Shown here: one piece after another, positions 42,881-51,984 of the stretch | Position numbering within the stretch: the first letter of the stretch is position 1 | How the letters are laid out: each line of letters starts with the position of its first letter | From: JBBSAT01 sp046351235 | GTDB taxonomy: Bacteria > Myxococcota_A > Polyangia > Polyangiales > Sandaracinaceae | Assembly: GCA_046351235.1 (NCBI GenBank) | Contig: JAXLYV010000005.1 | Coordinates: 62,001-126,000 of the forward strand | Length of the DNA: 64,000 nucleotides | Direction: 5' to 3' | Made by a program: the position numbers and the translations under genes | The notes under the pieces: generated by a model | The model's database searches: none | Seen by the model: the letters and a program-made list of their open reading frames with translations, nothing else | What the model was told of the DNA's origin: nothing

Positions 42881-43174
42881 TCAAACGAGCGCGCGGACGG
42901 CCTCGACGCTCGTGCCGCGGATCTCGACGCGCTTGCGGCGCGAGCTCTCGCCCGCCGTGATGCGCACGTCGCGCTTGCCGACGCCGAGCGCGCGCGCGAG
43001 GAAGGCCACGAGCGCTGCGTTCGCCGCGCCGTCCACGGGCGGGGCGGTGAGCGCGATCTTCAGGCTGCCGTCGTGCACGCCGAGCACGCTCTCACGGCTC
43101 GCGCGCGGGGCCACGAGCACCGCGAAGCGCACGGCCCCGTCCTTCGCCTCGATCGCGAGGGTCGCGTCGGTCAT
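42881..43174 (-). CDS. yggU: DUF167/YggU family protein
   Basis: 97 residues, the family length. RFAVLVAPRASRESVLGVHDGSLKIALTAPPVDGAANAALVAFLA is the DUF167 signature, followed by VRITAGESSRRKRVEI. A small cytoplasmic protein of unknown function, often near cell-division or pyrroline carboxylate reductase genes, which is not the case here. Confidence 0.93.
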   Translation of the reverse strand: MTDATLAIEAKDGAVRFAVLVAPRASRESVLGVHDGSLKIALTAPPVDGAANAALVAFLARALGVGKRDVRITAGESSRRKRVEIRGTSVEAVRALV

Positions 43175-43220
43175 GGCGACGATGTAGCAGACGCGGGCGA
43201 CGCGCCGGCCGCGGCCCCGT

Positions 43221-45419
43221 ATGCTCGGCGCCGAGGTGAAGGACCGCGCTGCCGATCTCGCGACGCTCGTGCTCGCGCTCGTGCTCGCGGGGCTCGCGCA
43301 TGCAGCGAGCTTCGTGGAGCTGGCGATCGCGTACGGCGTCGCGTGGCTGGTGGTGAACGCGGCGCGGGCCTGGAGCTGGCCGAAGGAGATGCCCGCGGTC
43401 CCTCGGGGGCTCGCGGTCGGCGCCCTCGTCTTCTTGCTCGCGGTCCCGTTGCGCGAGCTCGCGGCGCGCGTGCACGCGCTCGCGGAGCACGAGGGGCTCA
43501 CGACGCTGGCCGCGCAGCTGCCCGACCGCCACGCGCACCTCGCGCTTCCGGCGATCGCGCCGCCGCTCGTCGCCAGTGATCGGCCGCAGACGTTCTTCGT
43601 GCGTGCGGAGGGCGAGCACGTGCGGGTGCGGCTCGACGAGAGTGCCGATTGGATCGAGGCCGACGCGCTCGGTCACGGCGTGTTCCGCGTCGACTACGAC
43701 CCGCGCTTCCAGGGCGCGCCGCGGGCCCAGGCGCACCAAGCGACCGCGAGCCTCGAGGTCGACGGCTCCGTCACGGAGCGCGAGCTGCTGGCGGCGACAC
43801 CGCTTCCCCATCCGCGCTGGCCGCGCCTCTCGCCCGACCTGCGACGCGCGTGCATCCCCGACGAGGAGCTCGACGAGGTGCTCGTCGTCACCCTCGGCGC
43901 CGAGCTCGCGCTCGAGCATGTCGCGGTGCTCGACGGCCCGACCGACTGCGCGATCGACGACGACGGCGCGCTCGTCGTGGCGCATCGCTGGTCGACCGAG
44001 CTGCTCCGGCGCGACCCGGACGACCACCGATCCCGCGAGTCGCAAGGCGGGCCCGGCGCCGTGGGTCTCGGGCACTTGCACGGGCGCACCTTCGTGCTGC
44101 GCGAAGGACCGAGCGCCACGCTCGGCTCGCTCGCGCTCGAGGGGACGCCTCTCTTCGTCGCGTCGGCGCCGCTCGGAGACGGCATGATCGTCGCGACGCG
44201 GAGCCCGGCGGCGCTCGTCCGCGTGGAGGAACAGGAGGGCGCGCTCCGCATCACGGCATCGCGACGCTTGGCGGTGCCGCCGACTTTCGTCGCGCTCGAC
44301 GACGAAGGCACTCGTCTCGTCGCGGCGCTGGGAGACTTCGCCGAGGACGGGCAAGCCGGGCTCGGCAACCACTTCGTGGCCGACCGCGTCGCGACCTTCG
44401 ACGCGCGCACGCTCGCGCTCGTCGAGGACCACCTCACCGCGTTCCGCACGGAGCGCCAAGACCACGCCGGCGACGTCGATCGCGGCGCGGGCCCGCTCGG
44501 TCTGTTCCGCACGCGTCGCGGAACCACGTGGGTGGCGTTCGGCGGCACGGACGAGATCGAGGAGCTCGGCGGGCCCGCTCCGCGCGTGATCGACGTCGGC
44601 GCGTTGGGGGCGTCGGTGCCGTACGGCGTCGTCGAGCTGGCCGACGGAACGCTGCTCGTCACCTCGCCCTCGAGCGGCCTGATCCTGCGTCTGGGGGCCG
44701 ACGGAACGCTGCGCCAACGCTTCGCGCTCACCTTCACCGATCGCGAGCTGCTCTCGCGCGAGCCGGACGCGTTGCGCCTGCGCTTCGGCGAGCGCGCGTT
44801 CTTCGAGGCCACGCGCGCGGGCGTCTCCTGCCACAGCTGCCACCCCTACGGAGGCACCGACGGCGCGACGCACAACATCGGCGGGCGCGTCGCCGCGCCG
44901 ACGCTCGACACGCGCGGCCTCGTCGGCACGTCGCCCTTCCTGCGCGACGGGAGCTATCCGCGCATCGCCGATCTGATGGAGGTCGCGCGCCTCGAGTACC
45001 GCGGCTACCGCGAGCCCGCCGGTGACCGCGGCGCGACGATCGAGGCCTGGCTCGATACGCTCCCGCCACCGCCGACCTACGTCGCCCGCGATCTGCCGGG
45101 CGAGCGTGCGGGGCTCGACGTCTTCGTGCGCAGTGGTTGCCCCGACTGTCACGCGGCGCCGGGCTTCACCTCGCTCGGGCTGCACGCGATCGAGTCGATC
45201 TTTCCCGATGCGCCGCGCCGTGGAGGCGTCGAAGGGCGCTCGCTCGACGTGCCCTCGCTTCGCAGCGTCGCGGTGAGCGCACCGTATCTCTACGACGGGC
45301 GGGCGGCGACCCTCGAGGCCGTCCTCGGCGACGCGAACGCCACCGATCGCCACGGCCACACGCGCGTCCTCTCCGCGACCGACCGCGCCCACCTCGTCAC
45401 GTTCCTGAGGTCGCTGTGA
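43221..45419 (+). CDS. Membrane-tethered di-heme cytochrome c protein (CcpA/MauG-like)
   Basis: 732 residues. Two hydrophobic helices lie in the first 75 residues (LATLVLALVLAGLAHAA and GLAVGALVFLLAVPLRE). A beta-propeller-like region (about 190-500) follows. The C-terminal 220 residues hold two CXXCH heme sites, SCHSCHPYGG and GCPDCHAAPG, as in di-heme peroxidases and MauG-like proteins. The GTG of the next gene overlaps its stop, coupling it to a ferric-reductase-like membrane protein, which suggests an electron-transfer pair. Substrate unknown. Confidence 0.82.
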   Translation: MLGAEVKDRAADLATLVLALVLAGLAHAASFVELAIAYGVAWLVVNAARAWSWPKEMPAVPRGLAVGALVFLLAVPLRELAARVHALAEHEGLTTLAAQLPDRHAHLALPAIAPPLVASDRPQTFFVRAEGEHVRVRLDESADWIEADALGHGVFRVDYDPRFQGAPRAQAHQATASLEVDGSVTERELLAATPLPHPRWPRLSPDLRRACIPDEELDEVLVVTLGAELALEHVAVLDGPTDCAIDDDGALVVAHRWSTELLRRDPDDHRSRESQGGPGAVGLGHLHGRTFVLREGPSATLGSLALEGTPLFVASAPLGDGMIVATRSPAALVRVEEQEGALRITASRRLAVPPTFVALDDEGTRLVAALGDFAEDGQAGLGNHFVADRVATFDARTLALVEDHLTAFRTERQDHAGDVDRGAGPLGLFRTRRGTTWVAFGGTDEIEELGGPAPRVIDVGALGASVPYGVVELADGTLLVTSPSSGLILRLGADGTLRQRFALTFTDRELLSREPDALRLRFGERAFFEATRAGVSCHSCHPYGGTDGATHNIGGRVAAPTLDTRGLVGTSPFLRDGSYPRIADLMEVARLEYRGYREPAGDRGATIEAWLDTLPPPPTYVARDLPGERAGLDVFVRSGCPDCHAAPGFTSLGLHAIESIFPDAPRRGGVEGRSLDVPSLRSVAVSAPYLYDGRAATLEAVLGDANATDRHGHTRVLSATDRAHLVTFLRSL

Positions 45420-45997
45420 GCCCGGCGCGGCGCGCGCTCGCGCTCGGCCTCGCCCTCGCCGGGGCGCTGGGGCTCCTCGCCTCGATCGGGGCGGGCGCCG
45501 ATCACGCCGCCCTGCGCTTCACCGGGGTCTTCGCGCTCGCGTCGCTCGTGCTGACGCTGCTCGCGACGCCGATCGGGCTCCTCGTCGGCGGCGAGCGTGG
45601 CCTCGCTCTGCGGGCCGCCCGCCGGGGCCTGGGCATCGGGAGCGCAGTCGCGGCGCTGGCGCACGCCTCACTCGCCGTCGCGGCGTACCTGCCTTCGTGG
45701 TCCTTCGCCCCGCTCGCGCGCCTGCCCTGGATGCGTCACGGGGCGCTCGCCGTGGCGCTGCTCCTCCCGCTCCTCGTGACGTCGTTTCCGGCCGTCCAGC
45801 GCGCGCTCCGGGTCCGCGCGTGGTCGGCGCTGCATCGGCTGGCCTACGCCGCGGGCCTGCTCGGGTGTCTGCATTCCGTCGAGGTGCCGTACGGAAATCC
45901 GACACTCGGGCTCGTCGCGGCCGCGATCGTGGCCCTCTCGCTCTTGGCCCGCGTGCTGCTTCCCCTCCGACGCCGGCGCTCGCCCGATCCCGAGTGA
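45416..45997 (+). CDS. Ferric-reductase-like (MsrQ/YedZ-type) membrane protein
   Basis: 193 residues with six hydrophobic helices. Candidate b-heme histidines sit in LAHASLAV, LHRLAYAAG and CLHSVE, in line with the ferric-reductase transmembrane fold. GTG 45416 overlaps the stop of the di-heme cytochrome gene. It could pass electrons between the membrane pool and the periplasmic cytochrome. MsrP is not nearby, so methionine sulfoxide repair is not supported. Confidence 0.75.
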   Translation: MSPARRALALGLALAGALGLLASIGAGADHAALRFTGVFALASLVLTLLATPIGLLVGGERGLALRAARRGLGIGSAVAALAHASLAVAAYLPSWSFAPLARLPWMRHGALAVALLLPLLVTSFPAVQRALRVRAWSALHRLAYAAGLLGCLHSVEVPYGNPTLGLVAAAIVALSLLARVLLPLRRRRSPDPE

Positions 45998-46057
45998 GCC
46001 GGTCGCGCCGCGAACGGAAATTCTTTCGTCACGGCCGGCGATCCCGCTTGTTCGGGA

Positions 46058-46093
46058 AACGCTTGTGGGCACAATCTTGTCGACGCAAGCGTT
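46058..46093. promoter_or_regulatory. Inverted repeat upstream of acyltransferase gene
   Basis: aacgcttg and caagcgtt are perfect 8-bp arms separated by 20 bp, in a relatively AT-richer stretch about 45 bp before the GTG of the acyltransferase gene. A candidate operator or promoter region. Confidence 0.45.
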
Positions 46094-46135
46094 GGGAGCA
46101 CGAGCCCTCGTCCCCCCCGCGCACCGGAGCCCGCC

Positions 46136-47167
46136 GTGACCTTGCCGCTCTACGACCCCGACTCGCTCGAGAACCGCGACCCGGCGAAGATCGCCGAGTT
46201 TCTCGATCGCATCGATCCGGTGCTCGAGCGCTTCTTCCATCCGCGCGTCCAGGGCCTCTCGCGGATCCCCGACGGGCCGGCCCTCTTCGTGGCCAACCAC
46301 AACGCGGGCGTGCTCATGCCCGACGTGTTCATCGTCGCGAGCGCGATCTTCCGGCAGCGCGGCCTCGAGGACCTGCCCTTCGCGCTCGCGCACGATCTGG
46401 CGCTCAAGCCGCCGGCGCTGAACCGGCTGCTCTGTCCGCTCGGCGCCGTGCGGGCGCGCGCCGGCACGGCCGAGCGGATCTTGGCGGCCGGCCACAAGGC
46501 GCTCGTCTACCCGGGCGGTGACGTCGAGGTGATGCGGCCCTTCTCCCAGCGCGACAAGATCGTGTTCGGGCAGCGTCGTGGCTACGTGAAGCTCGCGCTG
46601 CGCGCGGGGGTCCCGATCGCGCCGATCGTCACGGCGGGCGCCCACTCGGCGTTCGTCGTGCTCGACGATGGCGGCAACGTGGCCCGGGCGCTCGGCCTCG
46701 ACCGCTGGGCCCGCGTGAACGTGCTGCCGACGATCCTCTCGTTTCCCTGGGGCCTCACGTTCGGCGTGCCGCCGCCGTACCTGCCGATGCCCACGCGCAT
46801 CCGCTCCGAGGTGCTCCCGCCGATCCACTTCGCGTGGACCGGCGAAGAGGCCGCGGCGGACGAGAAGTGGGTCGACGAGTGCCACCGGCGGGTCGTCGAC
46901 ACGATGCAGGCGGCGCTGACGCGCCTGGCGCGCGAGCGCCGCGAGGAGCGCCGGCAGGACTTCGTGGAGCGCGTCACCGGCGCCCTGAACCGCGCGATGA
47001 CCGCGCTCGGCATCGAAGATCGCCCCGCGACCGTCGCGCACGGCATGTCGCAGGTCCCGAGCGAGGAGCGGCCCGTGGAGCTCGAGCGCATCTCGGGGCT
47101 CGACGGCGCCGTGGAGGCGGCGACCGATCCGGTCGTTCTCACGCCGCCGACGCGCATCGCGGCCTGA
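46136..47167 (+). CDS. PlsC-type lysophospholipid/diacylglycerol acyltransferase
   Basis: 343 residues, start GTG 46136. GPALFVANHNAGVLMPD is the LPLAT HX4D-like motif in the HN form typical of DGAT-like members, with YPGGDVEVMRPF for the glycine/phosphate-binding block and GVPIAPIVTAGAHSAF for the third motif. The C-terminal 100 residues are helical and charged. It should acylate a glycerolipid at the inner membrane. It is followed by a strong terminator. Confidence 0.88.
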   Translation: MTLPLYDPDSLENRDPAKIAEFLDRIDPVLERFFHPRVQGLSRIPDGPALFVANHNAGVLMPDVFIVASAIFRQRGLEDLPFALAHDLALKPPALNRLLCPLGAVRARAGTAERILAAGHKALVYPGGDVEVMRPFSQRDKIVFGQRRGYVKLALRAGVPIAPIVTAGAHSAFVVLDDGGNVARALGLDRWARVNVLPTILSFPWGLTFGVPPPYLPMPTRIRSEVLPPIHFAWTGEEAAADEKWVDECHRRVVDTMQAALTRLARERREERRQDFVERVTGALNRAMTALGIEDRPATVAHGMSQVPSEERPVELERISGLDGAVEAATDPVVLTPPTRIAA

Positions 47168-47196
47168 TCCGCCGCGCGCCCGACGGAAACGAGAAA

Positions 47197-47218
47197 GCCC
47201 GGGACGCTCGTCCCGGGC
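47197..47218. terminator. Rho-independent terminator, likely bidirectional
   Basis: gcccgggacg and cgtcccgggc form a 10-bp stem with a tiny loop, followed by cttcgttcgttc, between the convergent acyltransferase and cytochrome genes. Confidence 0.8.
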
Positions 47219-47246
47219 CTTCGTTCGTTCGTTCCTCGCGCGCGGT

Positions 47247-49142
47247 TCAGAGCGTCTCGAGGTAGGCGACCAGGTCGGGGATCCGCGGGTCGTCGGTCGA
47301 GAGGATCGTGCCGTGGGCCGCGCCGCCGCACGCCGGGTCGAAGCGCTGGGCGAGCGTGTGCGCGCAGCCGTCGTGCATGACCGGCAGAGCCCGCGCGACC
47401 CCGATCAGCGAGGGCACCTGGAGCGCGCGGCCCGTGCCGACGTCGACCGTCTGGTTGTTCGTGAGCATCGCGCCGGAGTGGCAGCTCGCGCACCCCGCCT
47501 CGGCGAACACGTGCGCGCCGCGCTCCACCGCCGTGCTGCTCTCGCTCGTGCGCGGAAGGTCGGCCGGCCGCGTGTCGAGCCAGTGACCGATCGCGCTCGC
47601 GTGGGACGCATCGACGGCCGGGCCGCCCATGCGCTGCGTGAAGACCGTGCCCATCAGGTGGCTGATGTCCGGCAGGTCGCCGTCCCAGTGGAAGGGCGCG
47701 GTCTCGAGGAAGCCCTGCGGGACGCGCGGCGTGCGGCGGTCGCCGATCCCGGCGAAGTGCCACACGCGGCCGTCGTCGCCGCCCTCGGGGTGACACGACG
47801 CGCACGCGGTGCCGCGGCCCGCATCGCCGTGGAAGAACGCATGGCCGGTGTCGAAGACCGAGCGGCCGCCGAGCGCCACGACGGTGTCGTCGCCGTCGCC
47901 AGGCACCTCGATGCGGATCTGCGCGGGCTCGCGGCCCTGCACCACGAGGCGGCCGTCGGGCAGGTAGATCGCCGCGATCGCGTTCGGCGTGTGCTCCACG
48001 TCCGTAGGCACCTCGCCCGTGCCGTAGTAGCCGTAGTAGCTGTCCCCGTAGAGGCAGCCGCCGTAGGAGCCGCCGCCGACCTGGAGCGAGGCCGTCTGGA
48101 TGCGCGTGACGCTCGGCGCGAAGTCCGTGCTCTCGATGCCCGCGCCGACGATCGCGATCTCGCCCTGCGCGCTGCGCGCGATGTCGACCGGGAGCGTGGC
48201 GCCCGCGATGTTCGGCGTGTCGATCGGCGTGAGGCTCTGCCCGTCGAAGATGGTGGCCGCCGACTGCACGATCGAGCCGCTGCAGACGCCGGTGGAGTAG
48301 TACGCGCCGGGCGCGAGGTTCAGCTCGCCGTCGCTCGAGCGCTGGTGCGAGACGAGGATCGCGTCGCCCATCGGGATCGCGCGCCACATCACGGCCGGGC
48401 GGAACTCGGCCGGGTTGCCGTTCGAGTCGACCTGCGTCGGCGAGACGCTCGAGGTGGGCGTGACGTGCGAGACGCCGAGCTCGGTGCCGGTCTCGGCGTC
48501 GAGGCGCACGAGCTCCGCGGCGCGGAAGCGGGAGACGACGAGCTCGTTGCCGCGCACGATCACGTCGCGCAGGTCGTCGAGGCCGGTCTGGATGGAGCTG
48601 ACCGGCGCGCTCGTCGTGCCGTCGAAGCTCACGAGCTGGCCGTCACGGCACGCCACGCGGACGACGTTGCGCTCGGCGTCCACCGCGATGCCGCGCGGTG
48701 CCGCGCAGACCGTGCGGCGCGTCGGGAGCGGCGCGCCCTCGAGGTGCACCGTCAGCGCCTCGCCACTGCCGCGCAGGACCACGTGGGCGAGCGCATGCGC
48801 GTCGTCGATGGCGACGCGGCCCGGCTCGGCGCCGGCCGGCAGCGTGAGGGTCGTCGTGTGCTGCGTCGCGACGTCGACGAGCATCACGCGGTCGCGGTCG
48901 GGGTCGGCGGCCACGATCGTCCGGCCGTCGGCGGTCACGCCGAGCGTTCCACCGGAGATCGGAGGCGGCGTCTCGGCGGCCGACACGACCGACGCCGCGC
49001 GGGCGTCGATGTACATGCCGGTCGTCTCCGGAGGCGTCCCCGGGTACCCCGGATAGGGGCTCGGCGGCGGGGCGAGGGTGTCCGGCGGCCGGCAGCCACC
49101 GAGCAGGGCGAGGACAACGGCGAGGGTCGCGGGCGTGCGCAT
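47247..49142 (-). CDS. Di-heme cytochrome c lipoprotein with beta-propeller
   Basis: 631 residues. The lipobox LLGGC follows a signal helix, then a Pro-rich linker. Residues about 45-430 form a YVTN-like propeller (GGTLGVTADGRTIVAADPDRD, PRGIAVDAERNVVRVAC). The C-terminal 200 residues hold two heme sites, CASCHPEGG and CASCHSGAM, with the di-heme peroxidase layout. It resembles the 43221-45419 protein in plan (propeller plus two hemes), but is lipid-anchored rather than helix-anchored. Role: periplasmic or surface redox. Confidence 0.85.
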   Translation of the reverse strand: MRTPATLAVVLALLGGCRPPDTLAPPPSPYPGYPGTPPETTGMYIDARAASVVSAAETPPPISGGTLGVTADGRTIVAADPDRDRVMLVDVATQHTTTLTLPAGAEPGRVAIDDAHALAHVVLRGSGEALTVHLEGAPLPTRRTVCAAPRGIAVDAERNVVRVACRDGQLVSFDGTTSAPVSSIQTGLDDLRDVIVRGNELVVSRFRAAELVRLDAETGTELGVSHVTPTSSVSPTQVDSNGNPAEFRPAVMWRAIPMGDAILVSHQRSSDGELNLAPGAYYSTGVCSGSIVQSAATIFDGQSLTPIDTPNIAGATLPVDIARSAQGEIAIVGAGIESTDFAPSVTRIQTASLQVGGGSYGGCLYGDSYYGYYGTGEVPTDVEHTPNAIAAIYLPDGRLVVQGREPAQIRIEVPGDGDDTVVALGGRSVFDTGHAFFHGDAGRGTACASCHPEGGDDGRVWHFAGIGDRRTPRVPQGFLETAPFHWDGDLPDISHLMGTVFTQRMGGPAVDASHASAIGHWLDTRPADLPRTSESSTAVERGAHVFAEAGCASCHSGAMLTNNQTVDVGTGRALQVPSLIGVARALPVMHDGCAHTLAQRFDPACGGAAHGTILSTDDPRIPDLVAYLETL

Positions 49143-49180
49143 GGGGACCCCCTACAGCAGGGCTCGTGCCGAACCTCACA

Positions 49181-49204
49181 CGCGAAAAGCCGCGGTTTCT
49201 CGCG
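49181..49204. other. Imperfect dyad between two minus-strand genes
   Basis: cgcgaaaagccgcggtttctcgcg has matching ends (cgcga/tcgcg) and a central ccgcgg. It lies 39 bp upstream of the cytochrome lipoprotein start and downstream of the 49280 gene; it could be an operator or terminator. Confidence 0.4.
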
Positions 49205-49279
49205 ATCGGCGGCGCGCCAGGGCGTGCCAGTGGGCAACGCACTGCACGTGGGCCGTGAAGCGCGTGCACACCGGGCCGC

Positions 49280-49828
49280 TCACCGCCACTTGCCGGGCCC
49301 GCGCGAGGTCGGCTCGTCCCGGCCGCGCAGCCAGTGCAGCGCGCCGACGACGCCGGCGGCGAAGATCAGCACTCCGAGGACGACCGTGAAGGCCGGCGAG
49401 AGCGAGCCGGCCTGTGCGGTGATCGCGCCCGAGACGAGCGCCCAGCCGCCGAGCGCTGCGCCGATCGCTGCGCGCGGGAGGAAGGCAGCGAGCGGCCGCT
49501 CGGGATCGGCCGGGACGAGCGCCGCGCGCAGCCAGACGGCGAGCGCCACGAGCTCGGCCACGACGGCCGGGAGCGCGAGGTCGTAGGCAGCGAGCCGGCG
49601 CCACGCGAGCGAGATCACGCCGAGGCCGGGCGCCGCGAGCGCGACCGTCGCGAGCAAGAGGGCCGCGCGCGCACCGCTCCCGCTCGTCGCTTCGCCGCGC
49701 GCGAGGCGCGCGATCTCCGAGTCGTCCGCGGGCCGCACGCTGCTCTTGCGCAAGCACGTCGGGCAGCGTGGCGCGTCGGTCGGGCTCTCGAAGGTGCGGG
49801 CGCACCGCGCGCAGACGAAGGCCGTCAC
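49280..49828 (-). CDS. Zinc-ribbon membrane protein of unknown function
   Basis: 182 residues from GTG 49828. FVCARCARTF and CPTCLRK form a zinc ribbon at the N-terminus, then about four hydrophobic helices follow (residues 50-165). It lies 14 bp downstream of the 49843-50310 gene on the same strand. One of three zinc-ribbon membrane proteins in this window. Confidence 0.65.
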   Translation of the reverse strand: MTAFVCARCARTFESPTDAPRCPTCLRKSSVRPADDSEIARLARGEATSGSGARAALLLATVALAAPGLGVISLAWRRLAAYDLALPAVVAELVALAVWLRAALVPADPERPLAAFLPRAAIGAALGGWALVSGAITAQAGSLSPAFTVVLGVLIFAAGVVGALHWLRGRDEPTSRGPGKWR

Positions 49829-49842
49829 GTCGCGGGACGCCG

Positions 49843-50310
49843 TCAGTGCAGGATGAGCTCGCTGCCGTCCTGCGGGCGCGGCTTCTGCGCGACGAGCAGC
49901 GGCACCATCTTCTCGAAGCAGTTCGACTCGATGCGCACGCCGCGCTCGGGCAGCGCCATCTTCGGGCCATCGAGCTCGGGGACGAAGAGGATCGGCGTCG
50001 CCGCGCCGTCGTACCCGAGCTGCACGAGGAGCGAGGGCTCGAAGAGCCGGCACTTCTTGTCGCAGCAGTGGAAGGGCTCGGTCACGCAGTAGAAGCCTTC
50101 GGCCGCGAGCGGCTCGAGGTTCGCGGCGGCGGCCTCGTCGGGGAGCGAGTGCCCGTTCGGCGAGAAGCGCGCGCGATTGCCCTCCCAGCGCTCCGGCAGA
50201 TAGACGCCCGCGCCCGGGTTGCCGTGGTTGTGGAAGTAGACGAGCCGGCCCGCCGGGACGGCGCCGATGGGGCCCTTGGTGCGATAGATGCCGCAGGGGG
50301 GAAGTGCCAT
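49843..50310 (-). CDS. Conserved protein of unknown function
   Basis: 155 residues, soluble. CGIYRTKGPIGAVPAGRLVYFHNHGNPGAGVYLPE and GFYCVTEPFHCCDKKC are the most striking parts; the His and Cys residues might bind a metal. No known family. Its N-terminus overlaps open sequence divergent from the VWA gene. Confidence 0.65.
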   Translation of the reverse strand: MALPPCGIYRTKGPIGAVPAGRLVYFHNHGNPGAGVYLPERWEGNRARFSPNGHSLPDEAAAANLEPLAAEGFYCVTEPFHCCDKKCRLFEPSLLVQLGYDGAATPILFVPELDGPKMALPERGVRIESNCFEKMVPLLVAQKPRPQDGSELILH

Positions 50311-50414
50311 GGCGGGGAGGATGGGGCTCTCTCCGCCGAACGTCGATGGGAGAAATCGACGAAGCGAGGTGTAAGGCGCACGGCGTGAGGTCGTTCTCCG
50401 GGCGGAGGTGCCTC

Positions 50415-51908
50415 GTGATCGGTGAACGCCGCCCTTGGGCTCTGGTCGTCTCTCTCGCCGCCGTCCTCTCGCTGGCGAGCGGGTGTGGAGGGAGCGGCGC
50501 GTCCTATGCGCGCTTCCGGCGCGCGGCGACCGAGGGGCAGATCGTTGCCGCCGAAGAGGTGCGCGCGGCGGACTTCATCGACGTGCACGCCGAGGAAGAC
50601 GCGCCACGGCCGCCGCCGGGCGCGACGACCACGCTGCCCATCCTCGTCGACGCGCACCTCGGCGCGGGCCGCGTCTCGACGAGCGGCGGGCGCGCGATCG
50701 TCCAGGTGTCGATGCGCGGCGGCACCTCGAGCGTGCGCGAGGCGACCGACGTCGTCGTCGTGCTCGATCTCTCCGGCTCGATGCAGGAGGGCGACAAGAT
50801 CGGCGCCGTCCGGCACGCGCTCGCGCGCTTCGTCGAGGGGCTCGACCCGCGCGATCGCATCGCGATCGTGACCTTCGCCGACGACGCGCACCTCGCGCTG
50901 CCGCCCACGGAGGTCGGCGCCGCGCGCCCGACGATCCTCGGCGCGATCGACACGCTGCGAGCCTACGGCGCGACGAACCTCGGCGCGGGCCTCTCGCTCG
51001 GCGTGCAGGTCGTGAGCGAGATGCACGTGCAGCGCAGCGGGCCGGCGCGAGTCGTCTTGCTCTCGGACGGCGTCGCGACCGTCGGCGAGACGCGGCCCGA
51101 GGCGCTGCGCCAGCTCTCGGCGTCCTTGCGGGCGCGCGCGATCTCGCTGACCACGGTGGGCATGGGCGAGCAGATCGACTTCTCGCTCCTCGAGTCGCTC
51201 GCGAACGACGCGGGCGGCGCGTTCCACTACGTGGACCGGCCGGCGGAGGTGGAGCGCGTGTTCGGGCGTGAGCTCGCGGCGCTGACGGGCATCGCCGCGC
51301 GCGATGCGCACGTGATCGTGACGCTGCCGCCGGGCGCGACGCTCGTGCGCAGCTACGACGAGCGCACGCACGAGAGCGGCAACGTGCTCGACACCGCGCT
51401 CGGCGACGTGGCCGCCGACGAGGCGCTCGTCGTCGTGCACGAGATCGATCTGGCGCCGGGGACGGAGGCCGTCGCGATCCCGGTCGAGGTGCGTCTCGGC
51501 GCGCTCGATCGCGGCAGCGCGACCGTGGCCTCGACCCAGCTGCCGCTCGTGCGCGACGCGGCGCCGCTCTGCGACCCGGCGCTCGACGCGTCGGTGCTGC
51601 GCAACGTGACGCTCGGGCGCATCGCGTGGTCGGTGCGCGAAGCGAGCCACCTCGTGGAGCTGGGCGACACCACGCGCGCGGGGAGCTTCGCGTGGGGCGC
51701 GCTCGCGGAGGCCCACGACGCGCAGGCACGGCTCGTGGCGATGGGCGAGCTGGAGCGCGCGCGCTCGCTCGAGGAGCCGCTCGCCCTGCTGGCGCGCACC
51801 GCGCGGCTCTTGCCGCAGCCCACGCTCGCACCGGCGCCCGACGCGAGCGCAGGCGGATGGGCGGTGCAGACGACCTCGACGTCGGCGCGCTTCGCCGGCT
51901 GGCGGTGA
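50415..51908 (+). CDS. VWA-domain lipoprotein
   Basis: 497 residues from GTG 50415 (GGAGG seven bases upstream). The lipobox SGC ends the signal peptide. The VWA domain (about 110-290) has VVVVLDLSGSMQEGDKIG (MIDAS), the Thr in YGATNLGAG and LLSDGVAT. The beta-sandwich after it (about 290-390) resembles the VIT/VWA-associated region seen in inter-alpha-trypsin-inhibitor-like bacterial proteins. A helical tail ends the protein. Surface-anchored; partner unknown. Confidence 0.85.
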   Translation: MIGERRPWALVVSLAAVLSLASGCGGSGASYARFRRAATEGQIVAAEEVRAADFIDVHAEEDAPRPPPGATTTLPILVDAHLGAGRVSTSGGRAIVQVSMRGGTSSVREATDVVVVLDLSGSMQEGDKIGAVRHALARFVEGLDPRDRIAIVTFADDAHLALPPTEVGAARPTILGAIDTLRAYGATNLGAGLSLGVQVVSEMHVQRSGPARVVLLSDGVATVGETRPEALRQLSASLRARAISLTTVGMGEQIDFSLLESLANDAGGAFHYVDRPAEVERVFGRELAALTGIAARDAHVIVTLPPGATLVRSYDERTHESGNVLDTALGDVAADEALVVVHEIDLAPGTEAVAIPVEVRLGALDRGSATVASTQLPLVRDAAPLCDPALDASVLRNVTLGRIAWSVREASHLVELGDTTRAGSFAWGALAEAHDAQARLVAMGELERARSLEEPLALLARTARLLPQPTLAPAPDASAGGWAVQTTSTSARFAGWR

Positions 51909-51984
51909 TGGCGACTCCCGGCCGCGCGCATCGAGGACGAACGGTTTGCTCGCCCCGGAAGGGATATCCTCGCGGCCTTCGAGC

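Noticed and set aside
45416..45997. MsrQ of the MsrPQ methionine sulfoxide system
   Set aside because: No MsrP gene is nearby and the partner is a di-heme cytochrome, so only a general ferric-reductase-like name is given.
46066..46080. Possible sigma-54 promoter before the acyltransferase gene
   Set aside because: gggcacaatcttgt has the -24 and -12 elements one base too close and lacks the GC at -12.
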